Assembly (NCBI GenBank): GCA_038501195.1
Contig: JBBPUQ010000010.1
Span: 3,470,001-3,534,000 of the forward strand
Direction: 5' to 3'
DNA length: 64,000 nucleotides
DNA from: Nemania diffusa
Lineage: Eukaryota; Ascomycota; Sordariomycetes; Xylariales; Xylariaceae
Shown: positions 11,633 through 23,653 of the stretch, piece by piece
Layout: the number at the start of each line of letters is the position of its first letter
How positions within the stretch are numbered: the stretch's first letter is position 1
The notes under the pieces: generated by a model
The model's input: the letters and a program-made list of their open reading frames with translations, nothing else
Told to the model about the DNA's origin: nothing
The model's database searches: none
Position numbers and translations under genes: made by a program

Positions 11633-12817
11633 ATGGCTCGTTGGCTGCCGAGAACCACTACACGCTGGGATAGGCTCTCGCTCTTGCGTCGCCGCCGGTC
11701 CTCTGTCATAGTATTGTTCATACTGATCGTCTTAGCCGTGTTGCTTGCGCCCTACATATGGCCATGCCTCTACAATTTCGGGGACTGGGTGCGCCAAACA
11801 AACCCCTGGTCCGAGCAATATCAGGTCGGCCAGGATTTCGTCTCAACCAAGGATGAGCTCGATTGCCTCTATGGCAGGACCCTTCCTGCTACGCTCGCGT
11901 CCGCTACCGATCCGCCTCCCATCGTAGAGTTAATACCGAACCACGTTCACTTTATGTTTGGCCTAAGCAACCCTCATGACGACCCCCGCGTCGGTACCTT
12001 CAACTTCATCTCCTATCTAGCCGTACGGAGCGCTATCGTGGGCATACGAGCCGAGAAAGTATCCCTCCATTATACCTACCTCGCCGATCCACCCGTTCAC
12101 GAACCGAACAAGAACCCCTATTCCAATCGCTGGGTACATCGCTTGAAGGATGAAATTACCCTTGTGTACCACTCGCCAGAGGAGCTCGAGGCCTTAAAGA
12201 ACCAACCAAGCGCCCATTGGCAGGCCGCTCACGTGTCGGATATTTTGCGCCTCAAGTTGCTCCGAGAACAGGGCGGCATTTACTTGGATATAGATGCTTT
12301 TGGCTTACGTCCCTTCACAGACCTCCTGAGATCTCCCCGAGATATCATCATGGGTCACGAGGGGGGTAATCGCGGTGGGCTTTGCAACGCTATCATGGTG
12401 GCTCGCAAGAACAGCTCGTTTATCGACCGCTGGACCTCCGAGTACAGCAACGTTGACCTTTCGTATGAATGGAACTTCCATAGCGTTATTCTACCAAAGA
12501 AGCTCCAACTACAACACCCCGAGGAAATTTGCGCGTTGTCACCCTCGACCTTCTTTTGGCCTACCTGGACTTGGCACCACGTCCAGTGGATGCACGAGCC
12601 CCTGACTCGGCAGCAGGCCCGCCAATGGGCTGCCGAGATCAACCGCAACGGGGGGAGTCTATTCGGCGAACAACTTGCCTATCATGCCTGGAGCCAGATG
12701 GCCTGGGATCGATTTCTCAGCAAGCTCACGCCCGAGATCGTTCGCACACGAGACACGCGCTTTAATCTTTTAGTCCGGCGGTTTTTACATGATGACGTGG
12801 GCACTCTCTGGCAGTAG
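11633..12817 (+). CDS. Glycosyltransferase family 32 (DXD motif) membrane protein
   Basis: Single exon, 394 aa. Basic N-terminus (WDRLSLLRRRR) followed by a membrane anchor (SVIVLFILIVLAVLLAPYIW) gives a Golgi type II topology. The core shows the GT32/Gly-transf-sug pattern: IPNHVHFMFGL, AHVSDILRLKLLREQGGIYLDIDAFGLRP with the DxD metal/sugar-nucleotide motif at about residues 219-221, and later GHEGG, CNAIMVARKNSSFIDRW. Family members (Och1/Sur1/Mnn-like) transfer hexoses, often mannose. I take ATG 11633 because the upstream in-frame ATG would add a tail before the basic-hydrophobic anchor. Acceptor unknown. The 1.2-kb divergent spacing to the GT15 gene suggests a joint glycosylation role. 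Confidence 0.88.
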   Translation: MARWLPRTTTRWDRLSLLRRRRSSVIVLFILIVLAVLLAPYIWPCLYNFGDWVRQTNPWSEQYQVGQDFVSTKDELDCLYGRTLPATLASATDPPPIVELIPNHVHFMFGLSNPHDDPRVGTFNFISYLAVRSAIVGIRAEKVSLHYTYLADPPVHEPNKNPYSNRWVHRLKDEITLVYHSPEELEALKNQPSAHWQAAHVSDILRLKLLREQGGIYLDIDAFGLRPFTDLLRSPRDIIMGHEGGNRGGLCNAIMVARKNSSFIDRWTSEYSNVDLSYEWNFHSVILPKKLQLQHPEEICALSPSTFFWPTWTWHHVQWMHEPLTRQQARQWAAEINRNGGSLFGEQLAYHAWSQMAWDRFLSKLTPEIVRTRDTRFNLLVRRFLHDDVGTLWQ

Positions 12818-13714
12818 GAAAGCCACGGGAGCGAAGCTGTCACATCTTACCGTTTAGCATCATGGGGTCAACTCGGACGGCTGTTAAAAATAGAGGCGAC
12901 TGGCGTTTGGACATTGTAGAACACCTTTGTAAAATCACAGCACGGCGTTCTAGTACACAATTGGATAACACCCGGTCACTACATAACGCAGTACAGGGCC
13001 CTCGGGACAGGTAGCACCGTGATGCTGGTCCCGGATGATGGCCTGAAATTTTTACTTAGAGATACCAATATACTGATACTAATAAACGGCATGAGCCAAT
13101 TTCAAATAACAAGTCCTAACCTATATTCATCCATTCCCTCATATGTAAATCTGTAGACTACGCAGTCCCTTAAATCGACACTCTTTCGCCTCGCGGAACC
13201 TTTTTTTGCATTCTCGGTTTAATTATGAGTGCCTATTTGTTCCCATCGAGTCTGCGACAGTATTCTATAATACTCACGTATCTCCATGCAGCAGCACTCG
13301 GTAAGCCGCCTCGCTTCTTTGTACAGGTCCGTATATCCACACCACTAACAAAGTACTGTCATGTCAAGACTAGTCCGTTCTTTGTTCTTATCGTTATTTC
13401 TATGTGGTGTTTCGAAAGAACGGTACTAAAAAGTAGTAACTAAGGGATTGTATTCTCCGTCTTTGTTGAGGGTGTGTGCTGGTATCTAATTCGGTCGACC
13501 CCCCCTAGGCATAAAAACAGCGGAGGACCTACGGGTTTGAGGTTTGATACAAGATTTACATTAATATCTATACTCGAGCTCTCGACATTTGGAAAGCCCT
13601 TTTGAGATTTGGAAAAACTGAAGAGCTGGTCTGCTTTAGTTTACACTCTTTCGATACGCCAAGTACCCCATAACACACCACAACACAACACTACACACTC
13701 CGCACACCCACACA
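12818..13714. other. Intergenic, no gene seen
   Basis: AT-rich 0.9 kb between two same-strand genes. The last 60 bp before the next start are CA-rich, as in many fungal 5' leaders. Confidence 0.5.
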
Positions 13715-14410
13715 ATGTCATCTACGCGAAGCACCTCCCAACACTCCGATTCTCCCCCACCAACTCCCACCCCCATGCCCCGCGTCGAAGAACCCGTCAA
13801 CATCTTCGACCCCATGCCGCACCGCTACATGTTCGTGCCCGACAGGAACAGGCACCTCATGGAGGCGTGCCGCGAGCGCACGCACGCCATCGGGCGCCCC
13901 GTCTACGTCGTGCACGGCGAGCGCGGCGGCCCCATCGGCCTGCGCGTGCCGCACTACGTCGTGGAGCCCGTGGTCTGGGAGATGGAGACCGCTGCTTCGG
14001 AGTCTGCTTCGGAGCCTGGGGCCGGGAGCGATGATGCGGATAGAGGCGGGGATTGCGCGGCCAGGGACGAGGTGAAGGTGAACCCGGACCTGGAGGTCTT
14101 CTTGAACCCGGAGCTGGGGATATGTTCCGAGGAAGACCTAGAGATCATCTTCGAGATCATGGGTGTGAGGCCGGAGGCGCTGGCTAGACCTGGTGAGTTC
14201 GATTGGGTGGTTGGCGATGATGAGTTGGAGCAGGACGATGAGGGGTATGCATCTGGTAGTGACGCCACCGAGGATTCGGATTGGAGCATGGGCGATGATG
14301 ACGAATCTGAGGACGGTGAGAGTGAAGATGATGAGCTCCTGGATTTAGACTGGACGGTAGGTGAACATGATGACGAAAGTGACTCGTCTGATGAGATGAG
14401 AGAGGGTTGA
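13715..14410 (+). CDS. Acidic hypothetical protein, DUF2293-like N-terminus
   Basis: Single exon, 231 aa. Residues about 35-85 (YMFVPDRNRHLMEACRER, THAIGRPVYVV, IGLRVPHYV) resemble the start of fungal DUF2293 proteins, which share a 'CR..TH..G..VYVV...IGLRVP' pattern; a second short block (NPDLEVFLNPE, EEDLEIIFEIM) follows. The rest is an acidic, Ser/Asp/Glu-rich tail with three similar DxDW(S/T)(M/V)G blocks. No membrane segment or signal peptide. The first half is GC-rich with strong third-position bias, supporting real coding. Function unknown; the domain call is tentative. Confidence 0.6.
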   Translation: MSSTRSTSQHSDSPPPTPTPMPRVEEPVNIFDPMPHRYMFVPDRNRHLMEACRERTHAIGRPVYVVHGERGGPIGLRVPHYVVEPVVWEMETAASESASEPGAGSDDADRGGDCAARDEVKVNPDLEVFLNPELGICSEEDLEIIFEIMGVRPEALARPGEFDWVVGDDELEQDDEGYASGSDATEDSDWSMGDDDESEDGESEDDELLDLDWTVGEHDDESDSSDEMREG

Positions 14411-14768
14411 GAGAGAGAATGGTATGAGAAGATCGCTGGTTTCGATTTGTGACATACTAACTTAGACTTCACCTTGTCGATAGAGCCGAATCTATAGAGC
14501 TTGTCGAGGAGGTTTACTATTGAAATAAAAATATCCCAGGTAAAATTACATCATGTCTAATTGTCAAATAGGAATTTTGTTGTGTAATAGCTGTGAGTCG
14601 AGATGAATTGTGCTGTATTCCAAATCTAATGAGGTATAATGGGTATCGCTTTTGTTCTAATGCAAACCGTACTGAACCCGAGCATGCTTACCCATAATAT
14701 TGCAGAATAGATGCTTTCTTTTTCCCACTTACCTACAGGTGAGGATTCTATTATATCAATTTTGCGCG
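14411..14768. other. Short convergent intergenic region
   Basis: 358 bp between two stop codons, AT-rich, with presumed 3' UTRs only. Confidence 0.5.
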
Positions 14769-16613
14769 TCAGCTAAACAATCCATTGAACCACCTAGAGA
14801 AATCGTTCCTGGGAAAGTTAGCCAAGACTCAAAGACGTGCATAATACGTAAAATATGCGTTCCACGACAAGAGAAGGAACCATACCTCGGTGGTAGCGGG
14901 ACATAGTTTCGAGTGTATTCCTCGATCTCTTCTAGATCCTGGTGAAGATCTACCTTGGCTGGGGGGTATATAATCGTCTTGTGGATAAACTTCCAGCCGA
15001 AGTAGAGTATCGGAAACGCAGCAATCGCGGTGTACCTAGACACATTGTTAAATCGACAGCCCTGTCTGGAGATCGTTTCGAATAGGTACTCACGAGAAGA
15101 GAAAACTAGCGACGTCCCACTTGCCTGGCAGGAATACTGTGTAACCGCCAACAAAAGAGAAGACAAAAGTCGCTACTAGGGCGTAGTAGGCTGCGTATGG
15201 CTGTAAATACCCCTTGTACGGCAACGAGTCTCGACTGATACCCTGGGCTTTGAGAGCGCGGTAGAAAGAGACATACGTGCAGCAGACGACGCAGTAGTTG
15301 ATCAACTGCGATGCAGTGACCAAGCTGACGAACCAGGTTAAGACAACTGAAGAGCCCTGGCTGATTTGGAGGAATGATAGCAGCGCGATTAGCAATACGA
15401 TGATGACGCAGTAGACAGGCACGCCCTTCTTAGTACATTTGATAAGGAATCTGGGGGCTTTGCCTTCAAGTGCCAATCCGTAAAGTGATCGAGATGCACA
15501 GTACACATAGCTATTCCCAGCAGAGAAAGCAGCTGTCAAGATAAGGGCATTGACAATATGTGGCAGGATGGGAATGCCCAGCCGGTTCATAGCGACAACG
15601 TAAGGTGACGCTGCGGCGCCCGGTCGGCCTTCCTGAAAAGCCGCCTTCAACTCGGGGTCGTTATACGGAACAAGCACACCGACGGCTAATGATCCGAGGC
15701 AAAAAAATGTAGTAAGGCGATAGAAGACAGCGTTGAATGCTCTCGGTAGGACTTTGCGGGGATTTTCCGCTTCCCCGGCCGCCATTGAGACATAATCTGG
15801 GCCGGCCACAGCCAGGGACGCGAAGATGAGGCATTGTAGAAACCCCTGAAACCGGCCGAGTGAGCCCGTGGTGTAATACTCGGCGAAGGCACCAGGCTCG
15901 TACCAGTACCGAAAGCCAAAGTGATCGTGCTGAGGATTGCCACCGACTGCTACAATAAAGGTGAAGAAAAGAAGGCCAATAATGAGTAGAACTTTACCCA
16001 ACGCAGCCCAAAATTCGGTTTCGCCATACCACTTGATTGCCATCAAGTTGATCAACGCGTAGAGCACCACGACGATAGCAATGATCCCAGCGGCTGGCAC
16101 GATATCACTCCAGAAATGGATGATCACGTTGCAAGCGGTCACTTCAAATGGCACGAGCGCGGCTTCGAAGATGAAGAAATTCCATCCGGCGGCAAAGCCA
16201 AAAGCCTCGTCAACATACCGTCCCGCGAATCGTATGAAAGGTGAGGAGATCGGCAGGTAAGTCACCATTTCTGCCAAGCAGAAGGTTACGGCGAGAATAA
16301 CGGTGCACCAGAGACTGAAGGCGATGAACAGACTGCCGGGACCACCCTGGATAAGCCCCTGGCCGATTTGTACGTAGAGCATAGTGCCGATGGTACCGCC
16401 GATGCCGATCAATTGGATATGGCGCGGCTTAAGCCTCCGGTGTGTGCAATCCATTTTACCGAGCTCAATGGACTCGGCACGCTCCGATTTAACCGTCTCC
16501 GGTTCCGTATATTCCGGGGCATGATTATGTCTGTGTATTTCTAAATCGGCTGTCATCCTAATGGATTGTAGAAAAAAATAATGAGTTATATAGCTGGTTT
16601 GAGGAGTGACCAC
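14769..16613 (-). CDS. Amino-acid permease (APC superfamily, fungal YAT type)
   Basis: Three exons: 16613-15094, 15035-14886, 14808-14769; 569 aa from ATG 16613 or 550 aa from ATG 16556. The second start is my preference because conserved sequence begins soon after MTADLEIHRHNH. The protein opens with LKPRHIQLIGIGGTIGTMLYV, the canonical first-helix signature of amino-acid permeases, and has about twelve hydrophobic helices, with the central GEAENPRKVLPRA loop and the C-terminal DLEEIEEYTRNYVPLPPR tail of proline/GABA-type permeases. The last exon encodes only NDFSRWFNGLFS and the stop, which matches family C-termini. It imports amino acids at the plasma membrane; the specific substrate cannot be read from sequence. 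Confidence 0.9.
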
Positions 16614-18238
16614 TTATGACGCAGTGCGTTCAGCAGAATCTGCTAAGATGAATGTAAGCCCCACTGTCATCCGGGAGTGAACCGTGAGTGTCCTCGTCGA
16701 GCCACCGTTGGAGTTGAGTGTGACAATGTGCGTCACTTCGAGGCTTTCAATTGTGACACATAAGTAAATAAAACAGAAACAGTCGTTGGTCCTCTGGAAT
16801 TGAAGAGAGACAGAGGCTCAGATAATACCCTTTTACGTGAAGGTAAGGAGCTAAACCAAGTCCAAAGATGTAATTCTTATTAGCTTTATTCACAATGCCC
16901 TACACTTTCACTTGAGGACAATAGCGAAGGGTAGGGGATAGACAACGAAGCAGAAAAAGTCAAAAAGTAATCAGAACTGCGACTAAGAAATACTTTCCCC
17001 GGTATTATTGCATAGCGGCCTCTCTCGAGCTTTATCCGAGGGATCAGTCACCCAGTACCACGGCGCCCAGTACTAACATCTTGCAGGGTCAGAAGGCAAT
17101 CCCAGTGGCTTGGCCTAGACGCAGCGCCGGACCGGTGGCAATCTAGTGGCACCGGCAAGACTAGGCTCGGGTAGGTAGGCTGACCGGACCGATACCGACT
17201 AAAACCTGCGTGGTACCGAAGACCCGACGACAACGTTAGCTCTAGTAGTATATTACAGAGCGACCACATTGGCGGCAGAAAGCATCTTCGTCCAAGTTGG
17301 ACGATTATTAGAGTTAGTTGATGTATCCATGCTATATACTGGGCGGCTTATGTTAGTATTAGCGTTCTGACAGCTGTCGGTGGCGTCGTGGTAAAATCTG
17401 ATAGAAGTTTGATGTAGGTCAACGAACTCGGCATAGGTGAAAGTGAGGTGAGACCATCCCTGTAGTTGCCGTCTGCCGTTCAATCGTTAATGATAGGGCT
17501 TCCCTATGGTACCGTCATATGAAGATCAAATGGGCTCTTTAATTCGCCTGCAACGACCGGGGCACTGCAGGTCATCCTGCAGAGATCCTTGTCATTGTCT
17601 GTAATCAGATATGGCGAATTCCACACCAGCCTTCTCGTTATCATATTTCCTAGACTTGATATCCCCAAGGTATAGTCAAGGTAGATTATATTTTAAGCCG
17701 GGGTTATTAAATCCCGCGCAGTGACATCCGTTGATGACAAGTTTACTATCGAATGCGGATGTTTGTTCATCGCGCTAGGCGCGTTTAGCGCTTTGAAAAA
17801 CATGGCAACAAATGCGGGACCTGCAACAATTCTGTTGAACAAAACCAACAACTGGCACCCTGACAATAAAAGAACTAGGGCTGCATAGTGTGATGAAGTT
17901 GTGCGTGGAGGTGGAACCTGGTGGAATTAACTTGTATGATAGGTAAGCTGGAGGATAGCTGCAGATGGCCCCAAGCCGGAACAGTCCTCTTGTGCGTCTC
18001 GCTCCAATCTCTCCAGGGAGGGCACTGTAGAATCATGCCGCTTAGAGTGGCACAACCTCCTCTTTTGAGTTAGTTGTTAGGTTGCTGACAGCTAGCCTCG
18101 GCAGAGATTACAAGACTCATTACCGAATAGTAGGTGTCTTGCTCGTCCCTAACATCTTCTGCAGGTTAGAAAATTCAAGATATCACTACACCCTAAAGAC
18201 TCAAGCTTCGACTAGTTGATAAAACCTATGACTTCATG
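16614..18238. other. Intergenic, no gene seen
   Basis: 1.6 kb upstream of the permease. Only short, unrelated open frames; no repeat or RNA gene recognised. Confidence 0.45.
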
Positions 18239-19744
18239 TCAATTTTTAGAGTTGAACAAATCGGAGAGCCTCCCTCTCAGCGATCGACCGACGGTATCGG
18301 CCACATTAGCAACGAATTCGTTAGATTGGAATAAAATTCCTAGCTCCTGACTTGTAAACCAGCTCGCCCGGTCCATATTGCCGGACCCAAGCACAACATA
18401 TTCATCATCAATAGTGATCAGCTTTAAGTGTGACTGAACAGGCTCCTCCGGGACTCCCTGTAACTTGTTCGCTGCAAGCGGGTGAAAATAAAAGATCTGG
18501 AGAGATCCTACTCTTAGCAGCTGGGCCTCTTGGTCTACCATAACATCGGAGTCTTCGTTGTCGCTCGCTCCGGTGGAACGCAGGTAGCGCTGCTTACGCT
18601 TTTCATATAGTTTTATAAACGATCGCAAGCACCACGAGGTCGTCGTACCACTGGTAAGTATCTGTTCTATAATCATCAGGCCTTTGCTTGTAACGATAGT
18701 TACGTCGACACCTCGATCTAGAGCTTCTAGCAAGGCATCAACTACAGCTGCAGATGTCAGATTTGGTGTCTGTACATATATTTTCTTCTCGGCCATGGCG
18801 ATAAGGCGTAAGATAGCACAGTTGAGAGGAGTAGCCGGTGGGCGTGGATAATGCTGCCAAGGAAAAGGACGAAACCGAGGATTGCGGTGGTGCGACGAAG
18901 GCAGTAATATTGTTGGTATATCACCAGGCTGCAGTGTCACGAGACGGTGTGCTGGACTTTGAATCGAGGTCAATCCAATTCTACCAGGGCCTGATATGTT
19001 ATCAGCCTGCTGCTGCAGGCTATCAGCAATCGGCGATTGTCTATCTACCCCTGAATGTTGGTCCCAGACGCTGTGGTAGAATCTAAGCAAGGTGGCGACG
19101 GCATCTCCGGTGATCTCAACGCAACCTTCCAACCAAGGCTCCCATGAGACATTGCAGCTCGGAAGCCATGCTCTCTTGCGGTCAATAATAATAAATTTCG
19201 GGTGCATCACGCTGAAAGGCAAGAAGAACAAGCTTTTAACCTGTAGGTTGATAAGACCTGCATCCAACAGTTTGGGGTCGGGTAGTCCGAGTTTGGATAC
19301 CCAATCAGACCGGGGGTATATGTAACCATCTCTAGAACAGGGGTGAAGCAGTTTCTGGTGAAAGGACCGCGATGAAAAGCAGATGCAGATGTCCAAGGGT
19401 TGCACGGGCCAGCGGGCTGAACGTGACGGTGGCTGGTTGCGAATGTAGTCTTCACGTTGCTTAGCGATCTGTTCGAGCGTCTCTCGTAAGGCACTGAGAG
19501 TAGGCGAGGGGGCCCAGAAGCACGTCACCAGAATGACTTCGCGTTCTGCTCCAAGAATCGCAGGGAGTAGTGACTGGGTGTAAATAGACGCGCCTGTGCC
19601 TATTTGGAAAGACACTGGATGACAAGTAGAGACCAACGATTCGGGCTCGGAGGAGGGATACGCAGGAAATTCAGTAAGACTAGTAGAACCAGGTTGCTTG
19701 ACAGCGCCTATCCATGGCTCCTTGAAGTGATTGAGAGGACTCAT
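18239..19744 (-). CDS. Phospholipase-D-fold (two HKD motifs) protein
   Basis: Single exon, 501 aa. Both catalytic HxKxxxxD motifs are present and well spaced: HPKFIIID at about residue 181, followed by NVSWEPW, and HLKLITID at about residue 439, followed by GSGNMDRASW. Other blocks (ASIYTQSLLPAILGAEREVILVT; AEKKIYVQTPNLT; ALDRGVDVTIVTSKG) match PLD-superfamily strands. Such proteins hydrolyse or transfer phosphodiester bonds in lipids or nucleic acids. No signal peptide or membrane anchor, so probably cytosolic. Fungal members of this stand-alone group are poorly characterised; the substrate is unknown. Confidence 0.85.
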   Translation of the reverse strand: MSPLNHFKEPWIGAVKQPGSTSLTEFPAYPSSEPESLVSTCHPVSFQIGTGASIYTQSLLPAILGAEREVILVTCFWAPSPTLSALRETLEQIAKQREDYIRNQPPSRSARWPVQPLDICICFSSRSFHQKLLHPCSRDGYIYPRSDWVSKLGLPDPKLLDAGLINLQVKSLFFLPFSVMHPKFIIIDRKRAWLPSCNVSWEPWLEGCVEITGDAVATLLRFYHSVWDQHSGVDRQSPIADSLQQQADNISGPGRIGLTSIQSPAHRLVTLQPGDIPTILLPSSHHRNPRFRPFPWQHYPRPPATPLNCAILRLIAMAEKKIYVQTPNLTSAAVVDALLEALDRGVDVTIVTSKGLMIIEQILTSGTTTSWCLRSFIKLYEKRKQRYLRSTGASDNEDSDVMVDQEAQLLRVGSLQIFYFHPLAANKLQGVPEEPVQSHLKLITIDDEYVVLGSGNMDRASWFTSQELGILFQSNEFVANVADTVGRSLRGRLSDLFNSKN

Positions 19745-20429
19745 TTATTAGGACCAGTGTGGGTTTACTTGCACGAAGGCCTCGTTACTATGCGTATAAC
19801 CCGGGTGGTGGAAACTGATGGTGGCTGCTGAGCTTAGGTCCGATGTCGTCGGACAGTGTGCTATATGATAGTGATTACTTGGATATATGTTTACAGTATA
19901 TTACAAAAGAGAGGATTAGCAGGAGACCTAATAGTGTGAGAATTACTTGGTTGGTAAAGAAAGCGTCTATGAAATAGGTGAATCTTTGATGGGCTGTGAG
20001 AGGTAGGTAACTCAGTGAGAGAGACGCGAGGACACAGATCAGTCTGAGTGGTATCCACTTAAAAAATCGGGCAGCTGTAGAAATCACTATGACGGGCCGT
20101 CACCATTAGTCGTTGTTGCTATGGAGGACAGACAGTGTATAATGATTACCCCTCACAGTGGATTCCCTTCACCTTCACATAAATCTAAGCTATCACCAAC
20201 ACTCCCATACCAATTTCAAGCGAACGATTCAATATATTTGCTACAAGACATTCTACACAATAAATCAAAGAAGAGCACGTAATATTCATTTCTCTTTGCA
20301 ATATGGTATCCTCTTCACTCTCGTATTATATACTAAATAACATTATGCCAATTCGAAGCCGACATTATATGCAGCGCCGGTATGCGTGTCCAACCAACTC
20401 ATCTCGTACCAACTGTTCGAGCCCGTGCT
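19745..20429. other. Intergenic, no confident gene
   Basis: AT-rich 0.7 kb between two same-strand genes. A 70-codon frame at 20087-19875 (-) could encode two hydrophobic helices but has nothing else in its favour. Confidence 0.4.
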
Positions 20430-22010
20430 TCAAGCCCTAAACCCTGGCTGGATTGAAATTGGGGAGTAGAACAGCTCATCCGGGTCGAGCTGGGTCTTCA
20501 GCTGCTGTAGCTTGGTCATGCTCTCACCCCAGTACATCTCGTGTGCCGTTGTCCGGTTCAGCGAAAGATCCGGGTAGTTGATGTACATGCCTACTTCCGA
20601 TATGGGAATGGATTTAATCGTCTTCGCCGTCCACTCATCCACTAGCTTGCTCGCTTCCGGGGGGACTGTCTTCGCCGTCGACCGGTAGAAGAACTGGAGT
20701 ATGTATAGCTTGTCGCGATGCGCATACGAGGAGGTCTCTTTGTTCGCATTCCAGACGCCCGAATTCTTGCCTCCCTGTAGGTCAAGCTGGAAATACCACG
20801 CGCCCGTAACATTCTTGGCCTGGTCATACCAATAGTCCACGAAGTCTTGGGCCGCTGCTCCGCTGAGACCTTTGAGTTCCAGGCTCTTGCCATAAAACGT
20901 CTCTTGCTATAGCCAATCCTGTCAGTACTGCTTTACAAATCCTATGGGTCATCAACGACAAACCTCATTGTGTGGGTGCGTCTGGTTCAGGCTCATTGTT
21001 GCGAAGTGTTGCAAACTTCCAGGCCAGTCTGTCGTGCCCGTGGCGAGAATGGTGCCTCCGGTCTTCGCCAAGAGCGGCGCTAAGGCCTCTTGGAGCTCTG
21101 CCTTGTTACCATGGTAGGTTCCCTCCAGTTGGGTCATTCGTTGTGTACCCATTATGCGCATATTGAGTTCCGCAGGCATGGTGTTTAGAGTGTAGTCTTC
21201 GAGTGCCTCTAGTGCGGCCACTGATGTCTCTTTCTTCCACGGTAGGTTGGCAACAAACCAGGTCAAGTTCGCTGGAGGCGCAAATGTCTTGAGCTCGAAC
21301 GACGTTACTACTCCAAAGTTCGACCCGGCGCCGAGCATGCCCCAGAAAAGATCCGAATTCTCCGTAGCCGAGGAGTGGACAAGAGTTCCATTTGCCAGCA
21401 CAATGTTCAACCCAGTTATCCAATCGAGGGCCAGTCCGTGGGTGTGGGAGCTCAACCCGAAGCCACCGTGAAGAGCATGACCTGCGATTCCAACTCTATA
21501 AACTTGTTAGCCTTAGCTCAGTCTGAATGATGCCGTCACGTACCCCGGACAGGTGCCATGGGAAATAGCACGTTTCCCTTGGGCCCAAAGTTCCACGGCA
21601 AGATGACCTAGCCGTGTGCCTGGCTCTGCTGTGGCCGTGTTGGTCTTAGTATCCAGTTTGACAGCAAACATCCTGTCTAACTGAATGACCAAATGGCCAT
21701 CTTCGCCTCCTAAGCCATATGATCCGTAACTGTGGCCACCACACTTCGCGGTTACCTTATATCCTGAACTCGCACCGCATAAAACGGCACTCTGGATCTG
21801 CTCCGTCGTCGTAGGCACCGCGACTACATCAGGCTTGTAGGGAAACAGGGCGTTGAATGGCCTCGTGTCTAGCTCCCAGTCTTTCGAGTCGACTTGGTCA
21901 ATAGCTGTCCCTGCCTGCGCCAGGCAATCTGCCAGGACAGCACGCTTATTCAGCGCCGCTGCGTGCGATAGCCCAACAAGGAGCCCTAAACCAAAAATTA
22001 CCGCTTGCAT
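20430..22010 (-). CDS. Secreted AA7 oligosaccharide oxidase (berberine-bridge-type, bicovalent FAD)
   Basis: Three exons: 22010-21544, 21495-20964, 20906-20430; 1476 nt, 491 aa. Signal peptide MQAVIFGLGLLVGLSHAAA, then NKR, a plausible Kex2 site. FAD-binding PCMH fold: the His of KCGGHSYGSYG (residue 93) and the Cys of HGTCPGVGIAGHALHGG (residue 154, completed across intron 1) are the two residues that attach FAD covalently in glucooligosaccharide and chitooligosaccharide oxidases. SSHTHGLALDWITG and the C-terminal MYINYPDLSL...YWGESMTKLQQLKTQLDPDELF are also family-typical. These enzymes oxidise the reducing-end C1 of oligosaccharides to the lactone, producing H2O2. Length matches the family (about 490-500). 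Divergent from a secreted lactonase 1.6 kb away. Confidence 0.9.
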
Positions 22011-23653
22011 CTTGGGAGCCTTCGTGTATTGCCTATGTTTATTGTCGCGACGTGCTTCCTCACAGGCCGGGGATAAGCTCCTTTTGAAGTCCTGAGCGGT
22101 CGTACTAAGTAGGAACTACCTAACTACCTGATCCCTCGGGGGCTTTAAACTGCATCGCACGATTTTCTCGACGGACTAGTGATAAGTCGTCAGAGGGTGG
22201 CCATACTCAACAAAGCATAGATGAGCGTGCCACGCTTCCTACGGTAGCATGTTCCGATTAGTTAATATCCAGCCGGCCTCGACCATCAGCTACGGGAATT
22301 ATTTTACTACCTACCATTCGTCCTGTGGGGGTCTATACATTGAGCCCTAAGTCATCGCACAGATTTTCAGGCACTGGGAAGTATATCCCGATCTCACTTG
22401 ACCAGGTACTAATTCATGGCTATACACTGGCTAACTTATGATGGGATTCGTGGTTCCATAACTTGGCATACAGCCTATACGCGCAGGATTTGGTCGGCAG
22501 TCATATGCGCGGCGTCTATATAGACGCTTCGACCGCTACTTGAACCTGATCTACGCATCCATTTAGCGGTGTCACAAGGCTGGATGGATTTGATACATCG
22601 TTTCGGTAGATGGTCGTGGTTACACTCTTCGCCCTATGTCACCTCGCTGTTTATTTGATGTTATCTCTCACACCCTACCAGATGGAATGCCTAGGCCATC
22701 CTCGCACTATTCTTTCATTTCTTGATAGCAACTGTCCTGCCACGTTCACGCCTAGGCTTATTGCATGATATCTTGGCTGGCACGAGAGTAACTCCCCGGC
22801 CGCGGTTAGATGGCACGTGAAAGCCGTAGACGCCAACCCCAACACCATAGGTAGGCCAATTACCCGGCCTTGTAACACTGAGCTGAGATCGCCATGGCAG
22901 GTAGCCTTGCCCGGCTAACATGTATGTACCAGCAATTTCAGAGATTCATTTATGTGGAAAATTACCGGGCGACATATCGATATTGCATCACGGCTATTTA
23001 GACGCAATCTCGTCAATAACACCACGTCCGACATTTACCTCGTCTGAGGCGCATAGACTAGCAGTTGCGTAGCGGTTGTGTTGCAAGACCAACAGGAACG
23101 CGTCAATGCTTCCCCGCATTAAGATAAGTCTGGAATATATCGAGTCTATAGTACATACGAAAAGACCATGGTCCTCTCTGGGGAACAGCCATCCCCGCAT
23201 TCCCAGCCCACCGGACCTCCTTAATCAAGCGGCGGATGAATGCGCGATGACGGCCCAATTGCATTGACCTAGTCAGCCTCCAATTTCAAGCCCATGTTTC
23301 CACCCATCCGGCGATACATGGCACAATCGGGAGATCATTCCGCGTAATTGCCATTTGCGCTCGCGGAACCACCCCCCAACGATCTACTAGTCCCCAGATA
23401 TTCCCCTTGAGAATGACGCTTTTCCCACAAGACCCACGATCGACCGGAGAGAGCCGAGCGCTGTTTCTTCGAAAGCTGAAAGGAGTTAGAGTTGAAGCTA
23501 CGCAGCCAAATACTCCGAGGCCGTGATGGGGTGACCCGACACATGTAAGTCCAGGTGTCGCCTCATCCAGCCCACCATTCTTTGATGATTCTTTCCTCTC
23601 TTTTCCTAACCGATATCAACTATATCACCTTGGCATAAGATAGGGAATTCAAA
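22011..23653. promoter_or_regulatory. Shared 5' region of the divergent oxidase/lactonase pair
   Basis: 1.6 kb with no credible coding segment between the two start codons. Any joint regulation of the pair would reside here; I could not assign a specific regulator site. Confidence 0.35.

Noticed and set aside
19875..20087. 70-codon minus-strand frame with two hydrophobic helices
   Set aside because: AT-rich context makes chance hydrophobic frames common, and there is no homology, splice partner or composition change.
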